From contig JADFMN010000002.1 in assembly GCA_022563855.1 (NCBI GenBank), forward strand, positions 248,001-312,000: a DNA stretch of 64,000 bases. Direction: 5' to 3'. The notes beneath the pieces were generated by a model. The model was given only the letters and a program-made list of their open reading frames with translations. It did not search any database and had not been told where the DNA came from. This DNA is from Armatimonadota bacterium (GTDB lineage Bacteria; Armatimonadota; Fimbriimonadia; Fimbriimonadales; Fimbriimonadaceae). The position numbers and the translations under genes were made by a program. Positions 26,719 to 36,332 of this stretch are shown in pieces. Each line of letters starts with the position of its first letter. Position 1 is the first letter of the stretch.

Positions 26719-27396
26719 ATGGCGACTACGAATACGGCGACTGGCCAAACGATGGTCAGCAAACCTTCAGCCCGAATGTTGAAGGCGTACCCGTACACGT
26801 ACACCAAGCGAAAGCGAATCCTGGACATAGGGGGCTCTTTCACCCTTCTCGTCCTAGTCGCACCCCTGTTTCTGCTGATCGCCCTGCTCGTCAAGCTCAC
26901 GAGCCGTGGGCCGGTGTTCTATACCTCGCGCAGAGTCGGGCTGCTCGGCAAGGAGTTCTCGTTCCATAAGTTCAGATCGATGCGCACCGACGCCGATCAA
27001 GAGTTGCAAAAGATTCAGGCGCAGAACGAGAAGGACGGTCCGATCTTCAAAATCGAACGCGATCCGCGCGTAACGCCCCTAGGCAGGTTCCTTCGCCATA
27101 CCAGCCTTGACGAATTGCCGCAGCTGTTCAACGTGCTGCGCGGCAATATGAGCTTGGTCGGCCCTCGTCCTCCTCTTCCTCACGAAGTCGAGAAATACGA
27201 TAAGTATGCGCTTGACCGGCTGCGAGTTCGCCCCGGCATGACTTGCTACTGGCAGATCAGCGGACGGAGCAACCTGTCGTTCGACGAGTGGATGAAGCTG
27301 GACCACAAGTACCTGGAAGACATGAACTTCTGGATCGACCTCAAGATTCTCTTCCTGACGCCGTTCGCCGTCATCAAGGGTGAAGGCGCGTACTAG
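26719..27396 (+). CDS. Initiating sugar transferase of exopolysaccharide synthesis (undecaprenyl-phosphate type)
   Basis: About 225 residues from the ATG at 26719; an ATG at 26638 is also in frame. One N-terminal membrane segment ([18 protein letters not shown]) then the catalytic domain: [27 protein letters not shown] (the Asp-Glu catalytic pair), NMSLVGPRP, and [13 protein letters not shown]. It lacks the extra N-terminal helices of WbaP/WcaJ, so it is the short monotopic form. It transfers a sugar 1-phosphate to the lipid carrier. First gene of the exopolysaccharide region. Confidence 0.92.
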   Translation: MATTNTATGQTMVSKPSARMLKAYPYTYTKRKRILDIGGSFTLLVLVAPLFLLIALLVKLTSRGPVFYTSRRVGLLGKEFSFHKFRSMRTDADQELQKIQAQNEKDGPIFKIERDPRVTPLGRFLRHTSLDELPQLFNVLRGNMSLVGPRPPLPHEVEKYDKYALDRLRVRPGMTCYWQISGRSNLSFDEWMKLDHKYLEDMNFWIDLKILFLTPFAVIKGEGAY

Positions 27397-27422
27397 CGCG
27401 AAGGCCCCCGTTGCAGCGGACA

Positions 27423-28289
27423 TCAAGTGCGCCGCAGCATCTTTGGCAAGCCGATCGTCCAGCGCACGGCGAAGCTGATGACGGTTGACAGCAGCGCGAG
27501 CGGCAAGCTGAGGTGTTTTCTGCGCAGCCTCCACATGATTCTCCAGCTCTCCGGCGCGTACTCCGATGTCATTCGCCGAGCGAGCGTCCCGATTCTGCCG
27601 ATGAAGCCCTTTGCGTGCTGCGCGCTCAGGATTCGCGTGTTGACGACGCCTGCTTGCGGGACCAGCATCAGCCGGTAGCCGTCCTTCCGAACGTTCAGCC
27701 AAAGGTCGTGGTCGCCGCCAGTTTGCGGGAACCGTACCGCGTCGATGGAGTAACGCTGCACCACTTCCAGGCGCATCAGTACGCACTGTCCGCCCGTGAG
27801 TTCGATTTCAAACGGTTCTGCCGGTGCTTCCTCTTGCAATCTCCACGGACGAATCAGCTTGCCGTACAGCAGAAAACCCATCGCGATTTGATGGGAGTAA
27901 AGTAGGTTGACGCCTTCATCCGTCTCCAGGTACGCCGCGCCACAGGCAATCGTGTTCGTTTGGCCGCTCAAGTACTGGGCTAGACGGTTTATCGTGCCTG
28001 GCAGAACGCAGGTATCCGCGTTTGTCAAGTAGACGTACTCTGGCTCAATCCTCTTGCACTCGTCGAATCCCGCTTGCGCGCTTGCGGCCCAATAGTGCTG
28101 GTCGTCGACCCGCAATTCCCGCACTCGCAAGCATAAGTCCTCCGGCAAGGGAGCGCCCGCATTGACGACGACGATGCACAGCGAAGGGTGGTCTTCTGCC
28201 TCGATCGATTCGATGACGCGGCGCAGCTCTTCGAGCTCATTGTGCGTTGGGATGACCGCCACGATCTGCGGCGATGGCTGCGCTGTCAT
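27423..28289 (-). CDS. Family 2 glycosyltransferase
   Basis: 288 residues. GT-A start VAVIPTHNELEELRRVIES, nucleotide-binding region, and VYLTNADTCVLPG in the place of the usual DxD. An acceptor region has ELTGGQCVLM and FPQTGGDHDLWL. The C-terminus is basic and hydrophobic and may attach to the membrane. It is the only leftward gene inside the first half of the exopolysaccharide region and ends 27 bases from the sugar-transferase stop (convergent). Confidence 0.87.
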   Translation of the reverse strand: MTAQPSPQIVAVIPTHNELEELRRVIESIEAEDHPSLCIVVVNAGAPLPEDLCLRVRELRVDDQHYWAASAQAGFDECKRIEPEYVYLTNADTCVLPGTINRLAQYLSGQTNTIACGAAYLETDEGVNLLYSHQIAMGFLLYGKLIRPWRLQEEAPAEPFEIELTGGQCVLMRLEVVQRYSIDAVRFPQTGGDHDLWLNVRKDGYRLMLVPQAGVVNTRILSAQHAKGFIGRIGTLARRMTSEYAPESWRIMWRLRRKHLSLPLALLSTVISFAVRWTIGLPKMLRRT

Positions 28290-28735
28290 GCTGTCGATTC
28301 TACTTCAAGGTAGATGCCGAGACGCCGGCTGATCGAGGGGCGACGGCTGGTCGTTTGAGCTGTGCTTGCGGATGGCTTCTGTGCTCGAATCTGTGCTTCC
28401 ACCGTCCACGACGATCGGCTCGTTTCGGGGTAGCCGCAGTTCAATATCGACTGCAGCGTCTGCCCCGGGCAGGCACATCGGATGTTAAGGGGGACGATCA
28501 CGCTGGTTTTCGGGCGCTTAGCAACCTGAAACAGCACGGTTGCCCAATACTGGGATAAAAGGCAGGTTAGCCTTGGAACCGGCACGATTCCTGCTGGAAT
28601 TCGGTCTGTACTAAGCGATGGCTGGATTGCACGGCAGGTAGTCCGATTGTATCGGCTCGATGAGGCTGGGCCATCGATCAACAGCTATAATTGGTAGGAG
28701 ACAGCAAGGTAACGGCTTAGAGGCCAGATTGAAAA
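28290..28735. other. Intergenic region upstream of the polysaccharide co-polymerase gene
   Basis: About 450 bases between divergent genes with no protein-like frame on either strand. It must contain promoters for both sides. Apart from the TATAAT at 28686 I see no repeat, riboswitch-like fold or operator palindrome. Confidence 0.5.
28686..28691 (+). promoter_or_regulatory. Candidate -10 element for the wzz-wzy-wzx unit
   Basis: A perfect TATAAT lying 45 bases before the ATG at 28736. No recognisable -35 hexamer is found 16-18 bases upstream, so use of this site may need an activator, or the match may be chance. Confidence 0.35.
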
Positions 28736-30829
28736 ATGTATAAAGTCCATGTCACGCGCACGATAATCATGGCCCTCGTCGGCCTGGCGGTCGGCGTAAC
28801 TATAAAAATCGTCAGCCGACCGATCTACGAGGGCCGTGTTGAGATGCTGCTGGGAACCCCGATCGACACCCAGCGGTCCGCATCGACCATGACGGAGGAC
28901 GTCAGGGAGATCATTCAACGGAGTAGGCCCTCGACCTTGCTCACAGAGCGGCAGCTGCTCAATTCCGAGGCCGTCTTTTACGAGGCGCTCAGGGTTGTCT
29001 CGGAGGAGGAAGGAGACCGATCGTTGCTGGACGATTGGGAGCACTACTACAAGATGTTCGACGTGATCAGCGCCCGGTCATCGAATCAGGTCGAGCAAGG
29101 CGCTGGCATCGTGCAGTTGCAGGTGAGGATGCACGACCCGCTGCTGGCCGCGAAGATGGCGAACGCCGTGGCAGAATCGTACAACGATACACGGAGACGG
29201 GCCGCCGGGGAAGCGGTGAGCCAGGCGATCTCGTATCTCCAGGCGAAGATCGAAGCGACATCCGACGAATTGACCGACGCAGAAGCGGCGTTCGCCGAAT
29301 ACAAGTCGAGCATCGGTGTCGCAGAAATGGCCAAGAAGAATTCGGTGGTTGAAGACTTGGCGGCATCGATTGAGTCGAGCATGGATACTTCGCAGGCCAC
29401 TATGGAAGGTTATGACGCGAAGATTGAAAGCCTAATCTTTCAGATCGACCAACTTCCCGACGAGATGTATGACCCAGGATTTGACGTTGAAAGACCTCTG
29501 ATCGGGACGTATGAAGCACAGTTAGCCGGGCTCATGCAGCAGCGAGTTTTCCTTCTTAGTCGCTACACGGCGACGAATCCGAAAGTCCAAGAAAACGACG
29601 ACGCTATCACAGACATTCAGGGTCGGCTCGATGCCGCAAAAGCGCAGGATTGGACCGACCAGTACAGGAAAGGCCGAAAGAATCCTCAGAAGCAGGTTTT
29701 GGAGCAAGAACTGGCCCTCTCTCTAGCGGCGCGCGCACAGACGACCGGCCGCCGGGCGATGTTGGAGAAGTTGCTCGGCGAACGGAACGAAGAGATAGTC
29801 CTGATGCCTGATAAGCAGGTGCACTTGATGAAGCTGCAGCGCGACCTCCTCATCTTCGACGGGAGCTACAGTAGATTGAAGGTGCAGCTTGAGGACTTGC
29901 GGAATCGGCGGGAGACCGGTCCGAAGGCGGCTGTCGTATTGCGACAGGCAAACGTGACTCGAGAGGTGGCCGACCAGACCGATCCGGTCGCACCCGATCT
30001 GCTCAAGCTGACGTTCATCGGTTTCATCGCCGGAGCAAGCATCGGGCTCATCGCCAGCTTTGCGCTCGAGTCGATGCGCCCTCGAATATACACCTCGACG
30101 CAGCTCGCCGACCTAACGGGACTGACAGTAGTCGCCAGCACACCGGCGTTGAGTGGCACCAGCCGCAGCTCATTTGTCAAGGCTCTAGACGGCGGCTCGG
30201 CGCAGCCCGCTGAAAGCTTCAGAAACATGGCTTTCGGCTACTTGGCCAAGTCGACCGGCGAGTGCAGGACGATTCTGTTCACAGGAATCGGCACATCGGG
30301 CAGCAGCGCCGTGGGCGCTGTGCAATTCGCGATCACTCTTGCGCACAGCGGAAAGCGAGTACTGCTCGTCGACGCCGAGAGAACGAGACAGATTCTGACG
30401 ATCGGATTTGATGCTGCCGATAGCAACGGTATCTCCGACGCGCTCGGCGGTGGAGACCCTGCTGGCATGATCACAGACACCCGTATCGAGAACTTGCGGT
30501 TGTTACCCATCGGCGTGAGCACGGATCGCTTCATCGATGCCGGGATGTCTTCGCTAGAGCGTGTGTTAGACGCGATCAAAGCAGACGCGGACTACGTCAT
30601 CATTTCCGTCGCACCGGCCGACACGCTGGCCGACGCTTCAGCGTTTGCATCCCTCGTTGATGAGGTCTGCCTATCGGTCTCGGCCCGGACGAACGAGTTC
30701 AGCTCTGTTCCCATCGCGTTTGACATCCTAGAGCAAGCCGGAGCCAAATCCGTGAAGCTCATTCTGTCTGACGCGGCCAAGGACAGTGAGCCGTTCACGC
30801 GGACGACTGCGATTCGACGCCAAGATTGA
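28736..30829 (+). CDS. Polysaccharide co-polymerase (Wzz/GumC type) with degenerate tyrosine-kinase domain
   Basis: 697 residues. Membrane helices at about 9-27 and 425-445 enclose a long coiled-coil periplasmic region (KIEATSDELTDAEAAFAEYK and similar). The C-terminal 240 residues fold like a BY-kinase: ILFTGIGTSGSSAVGAVQFA stands where the Walker A should be, followed by GKRVLLVDAE. The invariant GK(S/T) lysine is missing and no C-terminal Tyr cluster exists, so catalytic activity is doubtful. It should set chain length or export of the polysaccharide made by the genes downstream. A gap of 15 bases separates it from the next gene. Confidence 0.88.
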   Translation: MYKVHVTRTIIMALVGLAVGVTIKIVSRPIYEGRVEMLLGTPIDTQRSASTMTEDVREIIQRSRPSTLLTERQLLNSEAVFYEALRVVSEEEGDRSLLDDWEHYYKMFDVISARSSNQVEQGAGIVQLQVRMHDPLLAAKMANAVAESYNDTRRRAAGEAVSQAISYLQAKIEATSDELTDAEAAFAEYKSSIGVAEMAKKNSVVEDLAASIESSMDTSQATMEGYDAKIESLIFQIDQLPDEMYDPGFDVERPLIGTYEAQLAGLMQQRVFLLSRYTATNPKVQENDDAITDIQGRLDAAKAQDWTDQYRKGRKNPQKQVLEQELALSLAARAQTTGRRAMLEKLLGERNEEIVLMPDKQVHLMKLQRDLLIFDGSYSRLKVQLEDLRNRRETGPKAAVVLRQANVTREVADQTDPVAPDLLKLTFIGFIAGASIGLIASFALESMRPRIYTSTQLADLTGLTVVASTPALSGTSRSSFVKALDGGSAQPAESFRNMAFGYLAKSTGECRTILFTGIGTSGSSAVGAVQFAITLAHSGKRVLLVDAERTRQILTIGFDAADSNGISDALGGGDPAGMITDTRIENLRLLPIGVSTDRFIDAGMSSLERVLDAIKADADYVIISVAPADTLADASAFASLVDEVCLSVSARTNEFSSVPIAFDILEQAGAKSVKLILSDAAKDSEPFTRTTAIRRQD

Positions 30830-30844
30830 TCCGAGGTTAAAGAA

Positions 30845-31690
30845 TTGCCTTCCTACTCGGTGATAATCCCGGCCTACAACGCCGAATCCACGGTTGCGCG
30901 AGCGATCCGCTCCGCGAGGGAGCAGCAGCCTCGGATGGTGGAGGTCATTGTCGCCTGCGATGGCTGCACCGATCGCACGCTAGCAGTTTCGGAAGAGGAA
31001 GGAGCCGTGGTGCTGGACTTGCCGAAGGCCAACGGATCGGTCGCTCGCAATCAAGGCGCCCGGGTCGCTGCAGGCGATCTCTTCTTCTTTCTCGACGCCG
31101 ATGACTGGTGGGAGGCTGGCAAGGTTGAGTCTCACCTCGCGGTCCATAAGGAGTTCGATGGCAGCTTTGTCACAGACCGGTCGACGCCGCGAAAGCTCGA
31201 CGGATCGCCAGCGTATTGGAGGGGCGGAAAGGACTTCGACGGCGAAGTCGAGTGGCAGACGTTTCTCAGCCACCAGGCTTGGGCGGGCGGCTCTAGCTTC
31301 TCGGTCACGAAGGAGAACTACTGGCGCGTCAACGGATTCAATGAGAAGCTGCAGAAGTTTCAGGACGTCGACTTCTGGTTGCGTTGCGCTTTCGAGTGCG
31401 GTCCGGCGAGAACGATCAGCAAGTCGTACACGAACTATCGGTTGAGCGAATCCGGCGTCTCGCGCAAAACAGAATCGATCGAACAGAACTTGTCTGACCT
31501 GTTCAGTGGGTGGCCGTTCGTCAGCAGTGAGCAGAAGCGTGCTTTCCGCTCCTACGCTTTCTTGCTGGCAGCGGAGTTCACACCTTGGCCGGACTCAGTT
31601 CCCTACTTCAGGAAGGCGCACTGGCCTGTTCTGCAGCGGTATTTTTGGAAGTGCGTGATCCAGAGCTTTAGAGCGCGGAGGATGGTGTAG
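30845..31690 (+). CDS. Family 2 glycosyltransferase
   Basis: 281 residues from a TTG at 30845, with GAGG nine bases before it; no ATG fits because the family motif SVIIPAYNAESTVARAI starts at residue 4. The DxD equivalent is in FFLDADDWWEAGKV at about residue 80. The C-terminal half carries the GGSSFSVTKENYWRVNGF acceptor segment. Adds a sugar to the lipid-linked repeat. Tightly spaced with genes on both sides. Confidence 0.92.
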   Translation: MPSYSVIIPAYNAESTVARAIRSAREQQPRMVEVIVACDGCTDRTLAVSEEEGAVVLDLPKANGSVARNQGARVAAGDLFFFLDADDWWEAGKVESHLAVHKEFDGSFVTDRSTPRKLDGSPAYWRGGKDFDGEVEWQTFLSHQAWAGGSSFSVTKENYWRVNGFNEKLQKFQDVDFWLRCAFECGPARTISKSYTNYRLSESGVSRKTESIEQNLSDLFSGWPFVSSEQKRAFRSYAFLLAAEFTPWPDSVPYFRKAHWPVLQRYFWKCVIQSFRARRMV

Positions 31691-31693
31691 CAG

Positions 31694-33118
31694 ATGCAGG
31701 CGTTGGTCGGTAGCTCCGAGCGAGAAACGATGGCAGCCATGAGTCCGTCTGCTCGGCTCCACGCCGCCCAACGGGCGTTATCAGAGCGGGCGATGGTCGC
31801 CTGGGGCCTGCTGAACATCGGCATCGTAATCATCAGCATGTTTCTAGCCTCGCCGATTGGGTACGCCGTTGGAGTCAATGTCGGCAACTTGAACAAGTAT
31901 TTCATGTTCAGCCTCGTGGCTTGGATCATGGTTGCCCTGCTGAGAAACCTCGCGCCATTGCGGCTTCCGGCGGCGATAATCCTGATGAGCCTGGTTCAGA
32001 TATGGTTCACCGTTTCGAGCGTTGTGTCGCAGATACAGTTGAGCCGGAGCTTGGACTTCAGTGCGCCCGACTATTCGCTGATGTCGTTTCTGCTCTGCTT
32101 CATACAGGGGTCGATGCTGACCTACTTCGCCCCCCACGTCCGCGTTCTGCTCAAGCGATTGGTCGTTGGGCTCGCCATAGTTTCTGCGTTCGTAGCCATA
32201 CTCCAGTTCTTGGGCTTTGGCCCGGCGATCGCGTATGCGAACTTGATGATCGCGTTCCAGGACATCACTGACTGGGCCGGGCAGGGCGGCATCCGCGCCT
32301 CAGGCATCTTTGGCGGCTTAGTTCTGCAGTCCTCCTACTGCTTGATCGGGATCGGCATGATCGCGTCGGCGCTCTACTCTCGAAAGCTGACCGGTCTCGA
32401 GATTGCAACGATCATCCTCCTTACGGGGATCATGTTCATGGCCCAGGTGCGCAGCATGCTGGTCGTCATCGCGATCGTGATGATCTCGTTGGTCGTGTTC
32501 TTCGTCCGCAAACATCGCATGTCCGCCATGCCGTACGTAGTCCTCGGCACCCTCGCGCTGGTCCTGTTGATATTGAAAGGTGGAGACAGATTCGACTACA
32601 TGTTTTCCGGCGACACGTCAACGTTCGATTGGCGGACCGACGTGCTTTGGCCGCAGGCTTGGCACATCTATGCAGAGCGCCCTTGGTTCGGAGTCGGTGT
32701 GGAGCCTGACTTTATCGGTGTCAGGACATTCGTCACAGGCCTCTGGTCGTCAGGCTATATCATGGACAACGGCTACCTCGTCGCGCTGGCGTTCGGAGGT
32801 CTGCCAGCGTTGGCCTTGCTCATCATGACGGTCATAGCGGCTGTATTCAGCTCGATCAAGCTCCTCTTGCGCCGCACCGCGCAACCGATCGACCAAGCGT
32901 TCGCGCTCACTGCTGTGATCGTCACACTACTGTTCGGATACGGGATGTACTTCAACAACCTGTACACAAACATATCGTCGGGAATGCTCTATTTCATACT
33001 GATCGGTGCTGCCCTGCCGTCCCGTCCATCCATCGGGCGTTCGCCGAAGAAGAGCGGAGGCCCGCCTGATGCGATCGATGGGCGTCAGGCGACGGTGACC
33101 GCCGCCAGCAATGAGTAA
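31694..33118 (+). CDS. O-antigen ligase/polymerase-like membrane protein (Wzy-like)
   Basis: 474 residues with about eleven membrane helices and a large loop (about 305-345: FDWRTDVLWPQAWHIYAERPWFGVG). The W-x-H-I-x-x-x-x-x-x-F-G-V-G pattern in this loop is typical of the Wzy/WaaL group. Position between glycosyltransferase and flippase genes favours a polymerase. ATG at 31694; later in-frame ATGs are possible. Its end overlaps the flippase start by eight bases. Confidence 0.88.
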   Translation: MQALVGSSERETMAAMSPSARLHAAQRALSERAMVAWGLLNIGIVIISMFLASPIGYAVGVNVGNLNKYFMFSLVAWIMVALLRNLAPLRLPAAIILMSLVQIWFTVSSVVSQIQLSRSLDFSAPDYSLMSFLLCFIQGSMLTYFAPHVRVLLKRLVVGLAIVSAFVAILQFLGFGPAIAYANLMIAFQDITDWAGQGGIRASGIFGGLVLQSSYCLIGIGMIASALYSRKLTGLEIATIILLTGIMFMAQVRSMLVVIAIVMISLVVFFVRKHRMSAMPYVVLGTLALVLLILKGGDRFDYMFSGDTSTFDWRTDVLWPQAWHIYAERPWFGVGVEPDFIGVRTFVTGLWSSGYIMDNGYLVALAFGGLPALALLIMTVIAAVFSSIKLLLRRTAQPIDQAFALTAVIVTLLFGYGMYFNNLYTNISSGMLYFILIGAALPSRPSIGRSPKKSGGPPDAIDGRQATVTAASNE

Positions 33119-34619
33119 GACCAAGAACACGCTTCGCCTTGGCGCGGCGCGGTTTATCGGGGTCGCTGTCCAGTTTATCAGCGTGCCGATCGTGTGGGAC
33201 GTGCTGGGTGGAGACCTGCTGGGCGCCTGCTACTTTCTGATCGCCATTAGCCGATGGGTGTCGCTGATCGACATCGGCTACGACATCGGCATCCAGCGGC
33301 TCATGACGCGGGCGTTCGACTCGGACGACCGCGAACGAGGCTTCACCCTGTACCGGATGCACGTCCTGATCCTTCTGTCGCATGCGGCCGTCGGGTTCGG
33401 AGTGTTCGCGGCCCTTGGGCAGTTCGTCGTCGTGCCCAACCTTCCTGGAGACACAGCTTACGGTTCGCTGTTCTTGGCCGGTGCGGTCGTGTTCTCCTCG
33501 CAATACCTGTACATGAGCAGCATGGTCTACTTTCAGGCCACCCGCCAGTTCAAGTACGTCGCGATGGCGAACGGTTCGCAGTTCCTCATATCCGGGCTGA
33601 CAGGCCTCGGGCTGACCCTTTGGCTTCGGCGTCCGGAGGCATATTTGGCTGGTTATTCCGCCGGGTATGGCGTCGTCTATCTTTTCAATCTGTACCGTGG
33701 CCTCGGTCAAGCGCGCAGGGCGGAGGGACGTCAGTGGTTCGACAAGGAGGCGTTCAAGTACTGCTTTGGGTTTGGCGCGCGGCTCTACCCAGCAAAGCTG
33801 TGCAGCGTCTCGATGGGCACGTTCGACAGGATATTAATCACGAGCATCCTCGGTCCGGCCAAGCTTACGGGCTACACGAACGCCGCACGGTATTCGGAGG
33901 TCGCGAGCGAGGCTCTGCCGCTCCATCAAACCTTGCTCCCGGACCTGACAAAGGCCCATATGGAGGGGAAGAGGAACTTCGCGGAGCTGGTCGACCGCGG
34001 GTCGAGGATCACGCTCATGGTTGGCTGCGGGATTCTCTTCATTCCTTGTGCCTTCGGCGGCCCACTGCTCCAGATCTGGCTGCAGGACAAGTACGTGCCA
34101 GAGATGGCGATCGTCATGCTGGTTCTGGGCATGTTCCGGGCGTTCGAGTCCTATAGCGCGAGCCTCGTGATGACGATGCTTGCTTCCGGTGCGCCGAAGA
34201 AGATTACGTTAGTGACGTTGGTGACGGCGGCCTTGGTCTTGGCTCTTACTTATCCGGCGATCATTACCTACGGGGTGATCGGTGCCGCGTCCATCCGACT
34301 CTTGATCGCGCTTGTGCTCTTCGTGCCGGTGACCTGGTACATTTGGCGATTCGTCGTGCCCGACATCTCGTTCTGGCCGTGGATCAGCAAGCTTGCAGGG
34401 ACGATGGGAATCGCAGTCGTCTTCTCCGCGCTGGGATATTGGTTCTGCCAGACCGACCGGATCGTCTCCACTCCGTGGTTGGCACTCATTGTGCTTCCGT
34501 TCTTCATGGTTGCGTTCTTCTACGTCGTGGACTTGTTGCAGCTCGCCTCAATCCCCGAGTCCATCAAGGCCAGGATTCGCAACTTTGTGCCCCGAGGCGG
34601 AGGTAAGGCCGGCGCCTAA
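33111..34619 (+). CDS. Wzx-type polysaccharide flippase
   Basis: 502 residues with about twelve to fourteen membrane helices. The N-terminus TLRLGAARFIGVAVQFISVP and the central GARLYPAKLCSVSMGTFDRI with YTNAARYSEV are usual for MOP-superfamily exporters of lipid-linked sugars. Starts within the last codons of the polymerase gene. It moves the undecaprenyl-linked repeat unit across the inner membrane. Confidence 0.9.
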   Translation: MSKTKNTLRLGAARFIGVAVQFISVPIVWDVLGGDLLGACYFLIAISRWVSLIDIGYDIGIQRLMTRAFDSDDRERGFTLYRMHVLILLSHAAVGFGVFAALGQFVVVPNLPGDTAYGSLFLAGAVVFSSQYLYMSSMVYFQATRQFKYVAMANGSQFLISGLTGLGLTLWLRRPEAYLAGYSAGYGVVYLFNLYRGLGQARRAEGRQWFDKEAFKYCFGFGARLYPAKLCSVSMGTFDRILITSILGPAKLTGYTNAARYSEVASEALPLHQTLLPDLTKAHMEGKRNFAELVDRGSRITLMVGCGILFIPCAFGGPLLQIWLQDKYVPEMAIVMLVLGMFRAFESYSASLVMTMLASGAPKKITLVTLVTAALVLALTYPAIITYGVIGAASIRLLIALVLFVPVTWYIWRFVVPDISFWPWISKLAGTMGIAVVFSALGYWFCQTDRIVSTPWLALIVLPFFMVAFFYVVDLLQLASIPESIKARIRNFVPRGGGKAGA

Positions 34620-34705
34620 ATCTGCAAGGGGGTAGCCAAACCGTGTGCTATTGTGTTGATGACAGGCTCGTTTGATGAGAAGAGTAATGTATCGGTCGCG
34701 AAAAG

Positions 34706-34731
34706 CGCACAGCCTTTGCCAAGGCTGTGCG
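34706..34731. repeat. Perfect 11-bp hairpin between flippase and GT8-like gene
   Basis: CGCACAGCCTT-TGCC-AAGGCTGTGCG, 87 bases after the flippase stop. No T tract follows on either side, so it is not a standard terminator. It may stabilise a 3' end or slow read-through. Confidence 0.5.
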
Positions 34732-34804
34732 TGCTCGATGCGGTACAGGAGTCTGCACTTGTTGTACACAGGCCGAAGGGGCGGGGTCGGATTAGGGAGC
34801 AACT

Positions 34805-35695
34805 GTGAGTAGGCCGACCGACGTAGCCGTCCTCACCTTTGCCACCGGCCATCCGAGGTACCTTACGATGGCGAAGGCGCTGGCCCTGTCTCTAGACCTC
34901 AACTTCTGCACCGCCCAGAAGGTCGTCGTGACGGACAGCGACGATCCTGAGTTGAAGCGCCTGTACGACGTCGTGCTTCCTCCGCCAAAGGATTACGAAC
35001 ATTTTTTCATCAAGCTCTGCGCACTCGACCACACCGAGTTCGACAGGATTCTCTTCATCGACGGTGACTCCCTGGCGATCAGGCCGATCGAGCCGGTGCT
35101 CGAGGCCTGCAGGGGAAAGGACTTCGCTGTGCAAGGGACTTGGCTTTCCGACGTCCAGTGGTACGGCGACATGACCTCGGTCATGAAGCGTCGGGGACTG
35201 AAGCAGGTGCCCAAGTTCAGCGGGGGGTTTCTGTACTACGAACGGACTGACGCGGCCAGAGAGCTGATCGCAAAGATCATGGAGCTGGCGGCGGACTACG
35301 ACTCTATCGGGCTGGAGCGGAACCGCGGGCATGTGGTCGACGAGGTCTGCATCAGTCTCGCCATGGCCGAGACGGAAATCGGCCACGTGTTCCCAGACTC
35401 TATGCAGCTCTCCCGCACGCCATACTTGCTCAAGAGCCGGGTCCGGCTCGACGTCCTGCACGGCGAATGCTCGTTCGTGAAGGGCGACGACCCCGCGAGA
35501 TCGATCAGGCCGTTCATCTATCACTCAGCTCACGCGGCATTCGATCTCAAGTACTGGCGCGAGGTGAGGCGCTTGATGCGGGTCAGCGGCAAGAGGCTTG
35601 GAAGGACGTCCGGAACGGGCGACAGGCTGACATTCGCAAGACGCGCTAAGATAGTGTTGACTGCGATGATTCACAGAAATGCGGGGAAGTACTGA
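34805..35695 (+). CDS. Family 8-like glycosyltransferase
   Basis: 296 residues from a GTG at 34805 with AGGGAG upstream. N-terminus VAVLTFATGHPRYLTMAKAL, DxD-type metal site in DRILFIDGDSLAIRP at about residue 85, and KFSGGFLYYERTD with a later DEVCISLAMAE segment. Layout matches glycogenin/GT8-like enzymes acting from UDP-sugars. Sugar unknown. Followed closely by the damaged FkbM gene. Confidence 0.82.
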   Translation: MSRPTDVAVLTFATGHPRYLTMAKALALSLDLNFCTAQKVVVTDSDDPELKRLYDVVLPPPKDYEHFFIKLCALDHTEFDRILFIDGDSLAIRPIEPVLEACRGKDFAVQGTWLSDVQWYGDMTSVMKRRGLKQVPKFSGGFLYYERTDAARELIAKIMELAADYDSIGLERNRGHVVDEVCISLAMAETEIGHVFPDSMQLSRTPYLLKSRVRLDVLHGECSFVKGDDPARSIRPFIYHSAHAAFDLKYWREVRRLMRVSGKRLGRTSGTGDRLTFARRAKIVLTAMIHRNAGKY

Positions 35696-35707
35696 GGGGT
35701 GCGGTCG

Positions 35708-36311
35708 ATGCGAGCGAGAGTCCTGGGTGCTGTGAAGCGCGCGCTGGGGCCGAGGGTCTGGAGGTTCCTCAAGAATTGCGTTAGGCCGTGACGTCAATGT
35801 AAAGATCGATCGAAGTGTTGCTATGGAGCGGTTCGGCCTTACGGTCCAGGCGTTCGACCCGACTCCGAAGTCGATCGAGTGGGTGAAGCGCCAGAAGCTC
35901 CCCGAAGGCTTCGTCATGCACGAGTACGGCATCGCTGACGTCGACGGCGACGTGACTTTCAGCCCGCCCGAGAATCCCGACCACATCTCCCACACGATCC
36001 TTGAGCGTCCGTCGACGGCGTCGCGGGCGATCACCGTACCGGTCAAGAGACTTGAGACGATCATGCGCGAGATTGGGCACGAGCACATCGACCTGATGAA
36101 GATGGACGTGGAGGGGGCGGAGTACGCAGTGATCGACGACTTGGTCGAGTCAACGGTGCGGCCGAGGCAGCTGCTCGTTGAATTTCACCACAGGTTCGAG
36201 AGCATTGGCCTTCCCAAGACGAAGGCAGCCGTGGAGGCTTTAAGGGGCGCGGGTTACGACCTTGTCTACATCACAGATTCCGGCGAAGAGTACAGTTTCT
36301 TGCAGGCTTGA
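35708..36311 (+). pseudogene. FkbM-family methyltransferase, N-terminally disrupted
   Basis: The frame from an ATG at 35823 encodes 162 residues of the FkbM core: FGLTVQAFDPTPKSIEWV, DLMKMDVEGAEYAVI and LLVEFHHRFESIGL. That start has no ribosome site and omits SAM motif I. Just upstream, in frame with it, lies RIALGRDVNV with no start codon available. In another frame an ATG at 35708 opens a basic helical leader (RARVLGAVKRALGPRVWRFL) that stops at 35789-35791. The family N-terminus therefore seems split by a frameshift together with a small deletion. A shortened protein from 35823 may still be made. It would have O-methylated a sugar. Confidence 0.65.
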
Positions 36312-36332
36312 GCCTTGACCGGGCCTGTGGCC

